This document shows, one piece after another, positions 1 through 7,694 of a stretch of 64,000 nt of DNA (the first letter of the stretch is position 1; every line of letters starts with the position of its first letter). Below the pieces are notes generated by a model, which saw nothing but the letters and a program-made list of their open reading frames with translations, was not told the origin of the DNA and made no database searches. Position numbers and translations under genes: made by a program. This DNA is from JAKFDK01 sp036676195 (GTDB lineage: Bacteria; Bacillota; Sulfobacillia; Symbiobacteriales; ZC4RG38), in NCBI GenBank assembly GCA_036676195.1, contig JAKFDK010000047.1, positions 3,174 through 67,173 of the forward strand, given 5' to 3'.

Positions 1-568
1 GCACCGGATCGGCCGTCTTGATGCCGTCCACATCGGTGTAAATCTCAACGACTTCGGCCCGCAGAGCGCCGCCCAGGGCAGCCGCACTGGTATCGGATCC
101 GCCCCGGCCCAGGGTAGTGGTTTCGCCGGTCCGGGTGCGACCCTGAAACCCGGCCACAACGGCGATGCGCCCCTCCTGCAGGAGCTGTAGCAGCCGGGGG
201 GGCTCGACCTGAAGAATATGGGCAGCGCCAAAGGTATCATCGGTTATAATTCCCGCCTGGGCCCCGGTCAGGGCCACCGCCGCCATTCCGCGGCTGCGCA
301 GCACATTCGCCAGGACCACCGCAGAAATGGTCTCGCCACAGGAAAGGAGCAGGTCCATTTCCCGCGCCGGTGTCTCTGAACACGCATCCCTGGCCAGGCC
401 GATCAGGGTATCGGTGGCGTACGGATCTCCCGTCCGCCCCATGGCTGACACCACCACTACGGGTTGCAGGCCCTCCTGACAGGCAGCCGCCACCCGGTCG
501 GCCACCCGCTGCCGCCCCTCTCGGGTCGCCACCGACGTCCCGCCAAACTTCTGAACAACGATGCGCAA
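1..568 (-). CDS. dapG: Aspartate kinase, N-terminal part (runs off window)
   Basis: This is the N-terminal 189 codons of an aspartokinase, which phosphorylates aspartate at the entry of the lysine, diaminopimelate and dipicolinate pathway. The reading frame starts at a TTG at 568 with a strong SD (AGGGAGGT) about 9 nt upstream, and begins MRIVVQKFGGTSVA, the nucleotide-binding KFGGTS signature of the family. Further on it shows the GRGGSDTSAAALG substrate-binding motif. It lies 15 nt after the asd stop, the last visible gene of dapB-dpaA-dpaB-asd-dapG. In Bacillus subtilis the spoVFA-spoVFB-asd-dapG order marks the diaminopimelate-sensitive isozyme, hence the symbol. The C-terminal ACT regulatory domains lie outside the window, so the isozyme class is inferred from context. 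Confidence 0.93.
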   Translation of the reverse strand, partial: MRIVVQKFGGTSVATREGRQRVADRVAAACQEGLQPVVVVSAMGRTGDPYATDTLIGLARDACSETPAREMDLLLSCGETISAVVLANVLRSRGMAAVALTGAQAGIITDDTFGAAHILQVEPPRLLQLLQEGRIAVVAGFQGRTRTGETTTLGRGGSDTSAAALGGALRAEVVEIYTDVDGIKTADPV

Positions 569-583
569 GCGGGCCTGACCTCC

Positions 584-1594
584 CTAGCGGAGGCCCTCCC
601 GGATCAGGAATTCGGCAATCTGAATGGCGTTGGTGGCAGCACCCTTGCGCAGGTTATCGCTGACCACCCACATCCAGAGGCCGTTCGGCGAGGACAGGTC
701 CTCGCGGATGCGGCCCACGAAAACCTCGTCCTTGCCGGCCGCAGCCAGCGCGTCCGGATATTGCAGGCTGGCCGGATCGTCCTGGACAACCACGCCCGGA
801 AAATCTGCCAGCACCCGGCGCGCTTCGTCCACCGTCAGCTTGCGCTCCGTCTCCACCAGTACACTCTCGGAGTGACCGATGAATACCGGTACCCGCACGG
901 CGGTCGCTGCGACGGGCAGGTCGGGAAGGCCGAGAATTTTCCGCGTTTCGTTGGAGACCTTCAACTCTTCCTTGGTGTAACCACTGGCGTCAAATGCGTC
1001 GCAGTGGGCCAGCACATTGAACGCAATGGGCTTCTTGTAAACTCCGGTCACCGGCGGCTGCCCGGCCAGAATCTGCGGGGTCTGGTTGCGCAGTTCTTCC
1101 ATGGCGTCCTTACCGGTGCCGGAAACTGCCTGATAGGTGTTAACCACAACACGCTTTACCGTCGCGGCCTGGTGAATGGGCTTCAGTGCCATGACCAACT
1201 GGATGGTCGTGCAGTTCGGGCTGGCAATAATGCCATTGTGGTGCCGAATGGCTTCCGGATTGACTTCCGGCACCGCCAGGGGCACCTCGGGATGCATCCG
1301 CCAGTAGCTGGACTTGTCAATGACCACTGCGCCCCGCTTGACTGCCTCCGGTGCGAGGTCACGGCTGGCATCATTGGTGGCAGCACAAAAGACAAAGTCG
1401 ATCCCCTCAAAGCTTGCCGGAGAGGCTTCTTCGATGGTTAACTGCTGTCCCTGGAACGAAATGGTCTGGCCGGCGCTACGGGCAGTGGCCAGGATTTTCA
1501 GGCTTTGCAGCGGAAAATGGCGTTCCGCCAACCCCCGTAAAAGTTCCTGACCCACGGCCCCGGAGGCACCTAGAATAGCGACGTTCTTCTTCAT
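584..1594 (-). CDS. asd: Aspartate-semialdehyde dehydrogenase
   Basis: Reduces aspartyl phosphate to aspartate semialdehyde with NADPH, the step before the branch to diaminopimelate and dipicolinate. The N-terminus MKKNVAILGASGAVG is the dinucleotide-binding loop. The catalytic cysteine sits in ASPNCTT (about Cys128), and the active-site RVPVFIGHSE segment follows about 110 residues later. Length is 336 aa, normal for the family. I chose the ATG at 1594; an in-frame GTG two codons upstream (1600) is possible because the SD (GAGGT) lies between the ideal spacings for the two. It is 57 nt downstream of dpaB and 15 nt upstream of dapG, so it is probably cotranscribed with both. Confidence 0.97.
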   Translation of the reverse strand: MKKNVAILGASGAVGQELLRGLAERHFPLQSLKILATARSAGQTISFQGQQLTIEEASPASFEGIDFVFCAATNDASRDLAPEAVKRGAVVIDKSSYWRMHPEVPLAVPEVNPEAIRHHNGIIASPNCTTIQLVMALKPIHQAATVKRVVVNTYQAVSGTGKDAMEELRNQTPQILAGQPPVTGVYKKPIAFNVLAHCDAFDASGYTKEELKVSNETRKILGLPDLPVAATAVRVPVFIGHSESVLVETERKLTVDEARRVLADFPGVVVQDDPASLQYPDALAAAGKDEVFVGRIREDLSSPNGLWMWVVSDNLRKGAATNAIQIAEFLIREGLR

Positions 1595-1651
1595 TTGCAC
1601 TGCGACCTCACTTGTTCAGGAATATGCCTGCCCCCCGGGGAACATGGCCTG

Positions 1652-2248
1652 TCAGGCCGGCGGCCCCAGTAAAAGGGGTTGAAGTTGCCGGCCCTCCCGG
1701 GCGGCGGCAAGGGTGGGGACCAGATACTCTTCAATGCGGGCGTCCACGGAGGTGGGTTTGCCCTGGGGATTGTCCTGCCCGAAAGGGACGAAGTAGATAT
1801 GCTTGGCCGCCAGTAGCGTGCCAAGATTACGGGCATTCTGGCTCAGCAAGTCGTTCGAGGTGATGGCCAGCACCACCGGGCGCCCGTTACGGAGCGTGGA
1901 CTTCACCGCCATACAGATAACGGAGTCATTGACGGCGTTGGCCAGTTTGGCCAGGGTGTTCCCGGTGCATGGGCACACCGCCATCATGTCGACCTCCTGG
2001 CGCGGCCCCAGGGGTTCCACCTCCGGAATCGACGTCAGAGGCTCCCGGCCGGCCGTCTCCCGGATTTTCTGTAGCCAGTTGTCCGGGTGGCCGAACCGGG
2101 TAGCGGTGGTTTGAATCTGGTGCGAAACAATGGGTATCACGTCGGCACCCGCCGCTCGGACCTGTGCCATGGCCTTGATCGCCCGGTCCAGATTACAATG
2201 CGATGCCGCCATGGCAAATCCAACCTTGGTACCGTCCAGCATCCCCAT
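1652..2248 (-). CDS. dpaB: Dipicolinate synthase subunit B
   Basis: Flavoprotein-like subunit (SpoVFB) of dipicolinate synthase. With DpaA it makes dipicolinic acid from dihydrodipicolinate in the mother cell for export to the forespore core. The 198-aa product opens DGTKVGFAMAASHCN, and the VCPCTGNTLAKLANAVNDS segment resembles flavoprotein/decarboxylase-type folds. The ATG directly abuts the dpaA TGA (TGAATG) and has an SD (GAGAGGAG) inside the dpaA 3' end, so translation is probably coupled. The dpaA-dpaB pair next to asd and dapG matches the spoVF operon of Bacillus and is strong evidence that the organism forms endospores. Confidence 0.95.
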   Translation of the reverse strand: MGMLDGTKVGFAMAASHCNLDRAIKAMAQVRAAGADVIPIVSHQIQTTATRFGHPDNWLQKIRETAGREPLTSIPEVEPLGPRQEVDMMAVCPCTGNTLAKLANAVNDSVICMAVKSTLRNGRPVVLAITSNDLLSQNARNLGTLLAAKHIYFVPFGQDNPQGKPTSVDARIEEYLVPTLAAAREGRQLQPLLLGPPA

Positions 2249-3136
2249 TCAGGCACGCTCCTCTCGGTGGGAGAGGTAGCGAACAACCAGGGTGGCGACG
2301 ATGCGCCCGGCGGTTACGGGTGCCACCTTGCCCGGCAACCCGGGGGCCAGCAGCGCCTTGATTCCGAACTGCTCGGCTGCGGTGAAATCCACACCACCAG
2401 GTGCCGATGCCAGATCCACGATGACCTGATGCCGGGGCGCCCGGGCCAACGCCGATCGGGTCACGACCAGCGCCGGGACCGTGTTGAAGACGAAATCGGT
2501 TTCAGCCATACCTCCGGTCAGATTGGCCAAAGCCAATGGCCGGTAGCCGCAGGCATAGATGCGGGCCAGCTCTGTCTCCCGCTGGGCCGCCACGGTCACA
2601 TGGGCGCCGATGCCCCGGAGCATTTGGGCCATGGTCACCCCGGTCCGGCCGAACCCAACGACGAGGCTTTGGCTGTCAAAGAGGCACAGTGGCGATGCCT
2701 CCATCGCCATTTGCAGGGCGCCCTCGGCGCTGGGAACGGAATTATAAATGGCAAAGTCATCGCGGTCGCGGTACTCCACCAGTGTCCGCTTCCGGTCCGC
2801 AGCCGCCGTCCGCAACGTTTCGGATGCGAGTCCGGCAAAAATGACCGCACCAGGAGCCAGCCGGTCCAGGGCTTCAGGCCGAATGTACAGAGCCGGCAGC
2901 GCACCTTCTGTATGGAGGCGACCATCGGGCTCCACCGCCTGAACCGGCAGCAGGACAACGCCGGCGCCGCTTAACGCCTCGTCCGGGCTGCCACAGCGAA
3001 TGCATCCTGGTGGCGCCGCATCACCCGGCAGATGCGTTACCCAGACCCGAGCGCCCAGTGCAGCCAGCCCGGCGGCGGCTTCTGCCATACGCCGATCGCC
3101 GCCCAGGACGGCTATTGCGCTTCCAGCCACGCTCAT
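2249..3136 (-). CDS. dpaA: Dipicolinate synthase subunit A
   Basis: NAD(P)-dependent subunit (SpoVFA) of dipicolinate synthase, acting in the mother cell late in sporulation. A Rossmann motif, VVGFGRTGVTMAQML, appears mid-protein (about residues 150-165), as in D-isomer dehydrogenase-like and DpaA proteins. The N-terminus MSVAGSAIAVLGGDRR is the first beta-alpha unit. I start at the ATG at 3136, preceded by TTGGGGGG about 7 nt upstream; a TTG five codons earlier keeps the frame but lacks an SD. It follows dapB by 73 nt. A dapB gene directly ahead of dpaA-dpaB ties precursor supply to dipicolinate production. Confidence 0.95.
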   Translation of the reverse strand: MSVAGSAIAVLGGDRRMAEAAAGLAALGARVWVTHLPGDAAPPGCIRCGSPDEALSGAGVVLLPVQAVEPDGRLHTEGALPALYIRPEALDRLAPGAVIFAGLASETLRTAAADRKRTLVEYRDRDDFAIYNSVPSAEGALQMAMEASPLCLFDSQSLVVGFGRTGVTMAQMLRGIGAHVTVAAQRETELARIYACGYRPLALANLTGGMAETDFVFNTVPALVVTRSALARAPRHQVIVDLASAPGGVDFTAAEQFGIKALLAPGLPGKVAPVTAGRIVATLVVRYLSHREERA

Positions 3137-3209
3137 CGCTGCGCCCCCCAAGCGTTCGACCTCACCACAGTGTATGTGAGGGGGCGCAGCAGTGCCAATG
3201 GGGAAAGCC

Positions 3210-3980
3210 TTAGCGGGTCAGTTCCTCCAAATCCAAAGCGACCTCGCCCGGGTGCTCCAGAACCCACCGGCAGGCCATGAGCACGCCGGGAACATACGAC
3301 TCGCGGGACAACGCGTCATGGCGAAGCGTCAATACCTGACCCGGACCACCGAAAAGCACTTCCTGATGTGCCACCATTCCCGGCAGGCGCACAGCGTGCA
3401 CAGGTACGGGAGGCCCCTGAAGGTCGCCCAGGGCTGCTTCCAGGCGGGATTTTGTCCTGAGGGCGGTGCCGGACGGCGCATCCAGCTTGGTGTTGTGGTG
3501 CATTTCAATAATTTCAACATGGGGCATGTACTTGCGAGCCTCTACAGCAAACTTCATCATCAGCATGGCACCGATGGCGAAGTTCGCAATAAACGCACCA
3601 CCCACCTGATCCGCCCGACAGGACCGGATCATCTGCTCCATTTCCTCCCGGCTGAAGCCCGTGGTACCAACCACCGGGGCCAGACGTTTTCGGATGGCAG
3701 CCGGGAGCGTGGTGCGGGCAAACTCAGCCGTTGAAAAGTCCACCAGGACCTGTGCCTGCGCTGCAGCAGGCTGTTGCAGCGCGGTCTCCAGATCAGCACA
3801 AACGGTTATGCCCGCCGGTGCGGCACTGAGCCCCAACACTTCAGTAATGTCCCGGCCGGCGGCCCGGCGGCTGATGGCACCGGCCAATTGAAAGCCCGGC
3901 TCCCTGAGCAAGGCCATACATATCTCTCTACCCACCTTACCCGTTGCCCCGGCTACGAGTACCGTGATGGGTTGTGTCAA
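3210..3980 (-). CDS. dapB: 4-hydroxy-tetrahydrodipicolinate reductase
   Basis: NAD(P)H-dependent reductase of the lysine/diaminopimelate pathway. It competes with dipicolinate synthase for the same intermediate. The N-terminal nucleotide-binding motif is VLVAGATGKVG. The catalytic and substrate-binding segment HHNTKLDAPSGTA lies at about residues 161-173, and the GTTGF loop is present. The longest frame begins at 4067, but the conserved protein starts at TTG 3980, which has GAGGT 7 nt upstream; this gives 256 aa, normal for DapB. It is the first gene of the dapB-dpaA-dpaB-asd-dapG cluster and is preceded by its own promoter and a leader hairpin. No dapA is in the window. Confidence 0.96.
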   Translation of the reverse strand: MTQPITVLVAGATGKVGREICMALLREPGFQLAGAISRRAAGRDITEVLGLSAAPAGITVCADLETALQQPAAAQAQVLVDFSTAEFARTTLPAAIRKRLAPVVGTTGFSREEMEQMIRSCRADQVGGAFIANFAIGAMLMMKFAVEARKYMPHVEIIEMHHNTKLDAPSGTALRTKSRLEAALGDLQGPPVPVHAVRLPGMVAHQEVLFGGPGQVLTLRHDALSRESYVPGVLMACRWVLEHPGEVALDLEELTR

Positions 3981-4028
3981 GCCAAACACCTCGTTTGCTA
4001 CGATAAACCGTGTTGAGTTAGACAAAAC

Positions 4029-4050
4029 GGCAGGCCAAAAATTGCCTGCC
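4029..4050 (-). terminator. Terminator-like hairpin in the dapB leader
   Basis: On the minus strand the stem is GGCAGGC/GCCTGCC (7 bp) with an 8-nt AT-rich loop, followed by GTTTTGTC. It lies about 20-40 nt after the predicted start of transcription and about 50 nt before the dapB TTG, so it could attenuate dapB. The leader is too short for a lysine (L-box) riboswitch. The short T-run makes it a modest terminator. Confidence 0.5.
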
Positions 4051-4075
4051 GCTTCTTGCAGCGCCATTAGGAATT

Positions 4076-4104
4076 AATGTACACTCGCACCTAATGCTTG
4101 TCAA
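4076..4104 (-). promoter_or_regulatory. Predicted sigma-A promoter of dapB-dpaAB-asd-dapG
   Basis: Minus strand TTGACA (4104-4099), a 17-nt spacer and TACATT (4081-4076). The -35 matches the consensus perfectly and the -10 matches 4 of 6 positions. Transcription would start near 4069. A vegetative promoter ahead of genes that include dpaA/dpaB suggests an additional sporulation promoter inside the operon; I could not recognise one. Confidence 0.6.
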
Positions 4105-4142
4105 TCTCCCTGTGCCTATCCGGTCTGCCTGGCGGGCAATCA

Positions 4143-4167
4143 CAAAAGCCGAGGCCAAGCCCCGGCT
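4143..4167 (-). terminator. Intrinsic terminator after the chemotaxis operon
   Basis: Minus strand stem AGCCGGGGC/GCCTCGGCT (9 bp with one G-U), TTG loop, then TTTTGTG. It lies about 210 nt downstream of the cheX stop and just ahead of the dapB promoter. Confidence 0.65.
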
Positions 4168-4377
4168 CACGACAGCAATCCCCACCCTGACCAGGCCGCC
4201 AGGGATGAAACGAGCGCGCCCGGACTGTCGTGGCCGCCGCCCCGGGAGGTGCAGCAAGCCTGAACGCGGCCGCCGCCGCAAGGGCGGCCACGGGCGATTT
4301 CGCATATCCACTCTGCTCCCGGGACCTGCCCTGACTATCCCATTCCTTCCCGGCCACCCAACTTCAGCTCAGCCCGA

Positions 4378-4842
4378 TCAGTAGGTCTCACGCAGAGCCA
4401 CATGGACCACGATGTCGCCCAGCTTGGTGACGAGCGGAATCATGAGCCGTTTAATGTTGAGCGTAGAGATGCTGGTCCCCTTACCCACCACCACGGATGG
4501 CGGAGCGATCTTGCAGGAGTAGCCGGCCCGTTCCAACTCGCCGCTGGCGAGGCCAGTAATCACGTTCCCCAGTTCCGCCACAGCACTTTCGGCCATGGAA
4601 TCGAATACCGGGATCTTGTCCCCGGTCATCGCTCCCACCAGGTTCTTGGCTGTCTTCTCTGACATGCCATAAAGGACCAGTCCCTGGGCGCGGCCAACCA
4701 CACCGATCAATACCGTTACTTCATCCGATACCAGCGGCGAGTCCTGCAAGGTCACATTCCCCTTGCTCACTTCGCATTTGGTTTCGGTCTGCAGCACCTG
4801 ATAGGCGGCCGTAACAAACGGGTTGACAAACTCGGCCTTCAT
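4378..4842 (-). CDS. cheX: Chemotaxis phosphatase CheX
   Basis: Small CheC/CheX/FliY-family protein that dephosphorylates CheY-P and so shortens the chemotactic signal. The 154-aa sequence carries one phosphatase motif of the E-x2-N type, in AVAELGNVITG (Glu90 and Asn93), on the long helix of the CheX fold. The start ATG at 4842 follows an SD-like GGTAG. It is the last gene of the che operon, 95 nt after cheR; that gap holds two tiny hairpins near 4895-4922. Because the CheC here has lost one active site and FliY seems to lack both, CheX may be the main CheY-P phosphatase; that is inference. Confidence 0.9.
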   Translation of the reverse strand: MKAEFVNPFVTAAYQVLQTETKCEVSKGNVTLQDSPLVSDEVTVLIGVVGRAQGLVLYGMSEKTAKNLVGAMTGDKIPVFDSMAESAVAELGNVITGLASGELERAGYSCKIAPPSVVVGKGTSISTLNIKRLMIPLVTKLGDIVVHVALRETY

Positions 4843-4937
4843 AGTGATTCACTACCTGCCTTTCCCCTCACGGGCGGAACAGTTTCGACCACGGGCCGTC
4901 AGGCCCACCTTTGGGTGGCGGAATCAGAGGGCTTCCA

Positions 4938-5717
4938 CTACTTAACCGCTTTATAAAAGAAGGGTGTCGTAGAGGTAAAACCCAGTTCCCGCGCCTTGAG
5001 CAGACTTTCGGTCCCGCCCACAAATAAGATTCCACCCGACTTTAGCGCTCGATGAAAACGGCGGTACAGGTCATCTTTAGCCTCTTCAGAAAAATAAATA
5101 ACAACATTCCGGCATAGAATCAAATCCACGTCTGTTGGAAACGGATCCTTCAGCAGATTTTGCTGTTGGAGTCGAATCTTGGCCCTGATTTCCGGGCGTA
5201 CGGTCCAGAAATCGCCCTGCCGGGTAAAGTACCGGTCGCGCCGCTGGGGACTCACCTCACGCATGTCCCGTTCCTGGTACGTCCCTTCCCTGGCGGTCTT
5301 GAGCGCTTCCTCATCCAGATCGGTGGCAATCAGTTCATGGTGTCCGCGTGGATCCACCTCGTCCATGATGATCGCCAGGGAGTGCGGCTCAGCCCCGGTT
5401 GAGCACCCCGCACTCCAGATTCGTAAACGGGGCGAACGCCGGATCAGTTCCGGGAAAATCTTCTGCTTCAGTTCCTCGAATTTATCGGGGTTCCGGAAGA
5501 ACTCGGTCACGTTAATGGTGAGAAAGTCCCTGAATTCTTTCACCCGTGCTGGTTCCGCCAGCAGAAGACGGCTGTATTGATTCAGGTCGTCGGCGCCAAC
5601 CCGGCGCAAAATCCCCTGCAGGCGCCGTTCTAACTGGTTACCCTTGTAGCAGTCCAGATCGATCCCGGTCAGATCCAGCACACTTCTTCGGAAATTAGCA
5701 TAACCTATAAGATTCAT
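4938..5717 (-). CDS. cheR: Chemotaxis protein methyltransferase CheR
   Basis: Methylates glutamates of chemoreceptors using S-adenosylmethionine, the adaptation arm opposed by CheB. The N-terminal helical domain (to about residue 75) is followed by the Rossmann methyltransferase with SAM motif IWSAGCSTGAEPHS and the later LILCRNVVIYF segment. The longest open frame extends to 5882 within cheB, but the conserved protein starts MNLIGYANFRRSV at ATG 5717, 8 nt after the cheB stop, giving 259 aa. No C-terminal pentapeptide-binding or TPR extension is seen. Confidence 0.95.
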   Translation of the reverse strand: MNLIGYANFRRSVLDLTGIDLDCYKGNQLERRLQGILRRVGADDLNQYSRLLLAEPARVKEFRDFLTINVTEFFRNPDKFEELKQKIFPELIRRSPRLRIWSAGCSTGAEPHSLAIIMDEVDPRGHHELIATDLDEEALKTAREGTYQERDMREVSPQRRDRYFTRQGDFWTVRPEIRAKIRLQQQNLLKDPFPTDVDLILCRNVVIYFSEEAKDDLYRRFHRALKSGGILFVGGTESLLKARELGFTSTTPFFYKAVK

Positions 5718-5725
5718 ATACAGGC

Positions 5726-6811
5726 TTACCCCCCGGTCCTTCCCGAAAGTTCCTCCCGGGCGAAACGCACAATCGCAGCGGGAATCTCCTGTATCGGCAG
5801 GACCTGGTCGGCCAGCCCCATTTCCACTACGGCCCGGGGCATCCCGTATACGACGCATGTAGACGCATGCTCTGCCACGCATTGGCCGCCGGACTTTTTT
5901 AAGGCCGCCATCCCTCTGGCCCCGTCAAACCCCATGCCGGTCAGGATGACCCCCATCATACGCGGACCATACAACGGTACAGCCGTATCCAGCGTGACAT
6001 CCACCGCCGGACGCACTCCATGCATGGGCGGGTCGCTGCTGAGCCTGACGCGGTCCTCTCCGGCCAGCACCATGTGCTGACCACCAGGGGCCAGTAGCAC
6101 ATGCCCGGCCTCGATGAGGTCACCTTCCTCCGCCTCCTTGACCCGGATGGCGGAGATCTCGTCCAGGCGCTGGGCCAGTGAACGGGTGAAACCAGGCGGC
6201 ATGTGCTGTACGACCAATAAACTGGCCCCAAGGTCGGCGGGCAAACGGGGAATAATCTGATGTAAAGCACCGGGGCCACCAGTGGAACAACCGATCACCA
6301 CCAGGCGACGGGGTGCCCGAGGCACACCGATCGGAAGGGTTGCCGCCACCCGCTTCTGCTCCCGTTTCAGGGGAGGTAGTTCGGCCAGCACCCGCCGGTA
6401 CCTGACCGTGGCACCGGCTGCCGCTTTGACCTTGGTTACCAGTTCGTCTCGGGTAACGGCCATGTCCAGAGAAATAGATCCCGACGGCTTGGCCAGGAAA
6501 TCCACCGCACCGAGAGCCAGCGCCCGAATGGTTGCTTCTGCCCCCGCCCGGGTATGGCTCGAGACCATCATGACCGGGGTCGGACATTGCGCCATAATCT
6601 CCCGGAGCGCCCCGTAACCATCCAACCGGGGCATTTCGATGTCCAGGGTGATGACGTCCGGGCGCAAGGCCAGGGCTTTCTCGACCCCGTCCTGGCCATC
6701 GCGGGCGGTGCCCACCACGGTGATGTCAGGGTCGCCGGCCAATAATTCAGATAGGATGCGACGCATGAACGCGGAGTCATCCACCACCAGAACCCGGACC
6801 TGCCGAACCAT
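5726..6811 (-). CDS. cheB: Chemotaxis response regulator/protein-glutamate methylesterase CheB
   Basis: Two-domain adaptation enzyme that removes methyl groups from receptors and deamidates glutamines when its receiver is phosphorylated by CheA. Receiver domain (about 1-120) has Asp11-Asp12 and the phosphoacceptor Asp57 in VITLDIEMP. The esterase domain has the catalytic triad Ser176 (GCSTGGPGA), His203 (VQHMPPG) and Asp296 (GMGFDGA). Length 361 aa is typical. The start ATG at 6811 follows TAGGTGG and lies 8 nt after the cheY stop. Confidence 0.97.
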   Translation of the reverse strand: MVRQVRVLVVDDSAFMRRILSELLAGDPDITVVGTARDGQDGVEKALALRPDVITLDIEMPRLDGYGALREIMAQCPTPVMMVSSHTRAGAEATIRALALGAVDFLAKPSGSISLDMAVTRDELVTKVKAAAGATVRYRRVLAELPPLKREQKRVAATLPIGVPRAPRRLVVIGCSTGGPGALHQIIPRLPADLGASLLVVQHMPPGFTRSLAQRLDEISAIRVKEAEEGDLIEAGHVLLAPGGQHMVLAGEDRVRLSSDPPMHGVRPAVDVTLDTAVPLYGPRMMGVILTGMGFDGARGMAALKKSGGQCVAEHASTCVVYGMPRAVVEMGLADQVLPIQEIPAAIVRFAREELSGRTGG

Positions 6812-6819
6812 GGGACCAC

Positions 6820-7176
6820 CTACCCGATGAACTTCTTCACGGTGCTGAGAATCTTTTCTGGTTCAAAGGGCTTGACCACAAAATCCTTGGCCCCCGCCTT
6901 GATGGCCTCAATGACCATGGTCTGCTGGCCGAGGGCGCTGACCATTACGATCTTGGCCGCCGGGTCCAGGGTCTTGATCTCCCGTGTTGCGGTGATACCA
7001 TCCATGACGGGCATGGTGATATCCATTAATACCAGATCAGGGTTGTAAGACTGATACTTGGTAATGGCATCCTGGCCATTTTCAGCTTCCGACACTTCAT
7101 ATCCGTGTTCAACCAGGAGCTTTGCTGAACGCATGCGCATAAAGGCGGCATCATCCACCAGAAGGATCTTCGGCAA
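6820..7176 (-). CDS. cheY: Chemotaxis response regulator CheY
   Basis: Single-domain receiver that carries the phosphoryl signal from CheA to the flagellar switch. The 118-aa sequence has the acidic pair Asp8-Asp9, phosphoacceptor Asp52 (LVLMDITMP), the switch Ser80 and invariant Lys102 (VKPF). The start is TTG at 7176 with GGGAGGG seven nt upstream; no ATG gives a complete first strand. It lies between cheD and cheB. The N-terminal MPKILLVDDAAFMRM is typical of Gram-positive and Thermotoga CheY. Confidence 0.96.
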   Translation of the reverse strand: MPKILLVDDAAFMRMRSAKLLVEHGYEVSEAENGQDAITKYQSYNPDLVLMDITMPVMDGITATREIKTLDPAAKIVMVSALGQQTMVIEAIKAGAKDFVVKPFEPEKILSTVKKFIG

Positions 7177-7202
7177 ATCCGTTCCCTCCCAAAGGTGATG
7201 GG

Positions 7203-7694
7203 CTAGAGCACTTTCTCCCCACGCCCGACGGTCGAAACGATAACCTTCCCAGTATCCATATACAAATGCACGGTCCGGCCGTGCGAACCGCCGGTGTCTT
7301 CAGCCACCAGCGTAAGGCGGACCGAATCCAGGGCAGCCTTCACGGCTTCCGTATTGCGGGCGCCAATGTCCAGCCTGGAGCCGGCGCCAATCACGTTGAG
7401 CATGCGAGCACCACCGGCGATCCGGGCCAAAAGACGGGCCCGGACAGCCCCCAGACGGATCACTTCTTCAATCAGCGTCGGCACGGCTGTGTCGGCAAAC
7501 TTGCCGGCTAGATCCTTGCCTCGCCCCAGCGCGGAATCCGGTAACACCACATGAGCCATTCCGCCAATACGCGTCAGCGGATCATAGAGGATCAGTCCGA
7601 TGCAGGACCCCAGGCCGTAGCAAACCAGGATGCTCTCCTGGCGCCCGGAAATCTTGATTTCCCCCAGGCCGACGGGGATTGGCTGCTCGCTCAT
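7203..7694 (-). CDS. cheD: Chemoreceptor glutamine deamidase CheD
   Basis: Deamidates glutamines on chemoreceptors and, in the B. subtilis scheme, binds CheC and stimulates its phosphatase activity. The catalytic Cys31 is in YGLGSCIGL and His48 in GGMAHVVLP, as expected for the family. Length 163 aa. The ATG overlaps the cheC stop by 4 nt (ATGA), so the two are translationally coupled, consistent with a CheC-CheD complex. Confidence 0.95.
   Translation of the reverse strand: MSEQPIPVGLGEIKISGRQESILVCYGLGSCIGLILYDPLTRIGGMAHVVLPDSALGRGKDLAGKFADTAVPTLIEEVIRLGAVRARLLARIAGGARMLNVIGAGSRLDIGARNTEAVKAALDSVRLTLVAEDTGGSHGRTVHLYMDTGKVIVSTVGRGEKVL

Larger units (their letters stand above)
3981..4377. 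other. Intergenic region between cheX and dapB
   Basis: This 397-bp stretch has no believable gene. From the cheX side (in minus-strand direction) it holds a GC-rich segment with a possible hairpin near 4264-4291, a good intrinsic terminator at 4143-4167, a vegetative-type promoter at 4076-4104 and a terminator-like hairpin at 4029-4050 in the dapB leader. Open frames on both strands here are low-complexity and lack SD sequences. Confidence 0.7.

Noticed and set aside
3981..4067. Extended N-terminus of DapB (29 extra residues)
   Set aside because: The conserved DapB core starts at TTG 3980, which has an SD 7 nt upstream. The extension overlaps the leader hairpin and predicted transcription start.
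3981..4075. Lysine riboswitch ahead of dapB
   Set aside because: The leader is about 89 nt, half the length of an L-box aptamer, and the core motifs are absent; only a simple hairpin is visible.
4018..4384. Several 90-codon frames between dapB and cheX
   Set aside because: Arg/Pro-rich, without SD, on both strands, and overlapping a promoter and a terminator. No sign of coding.
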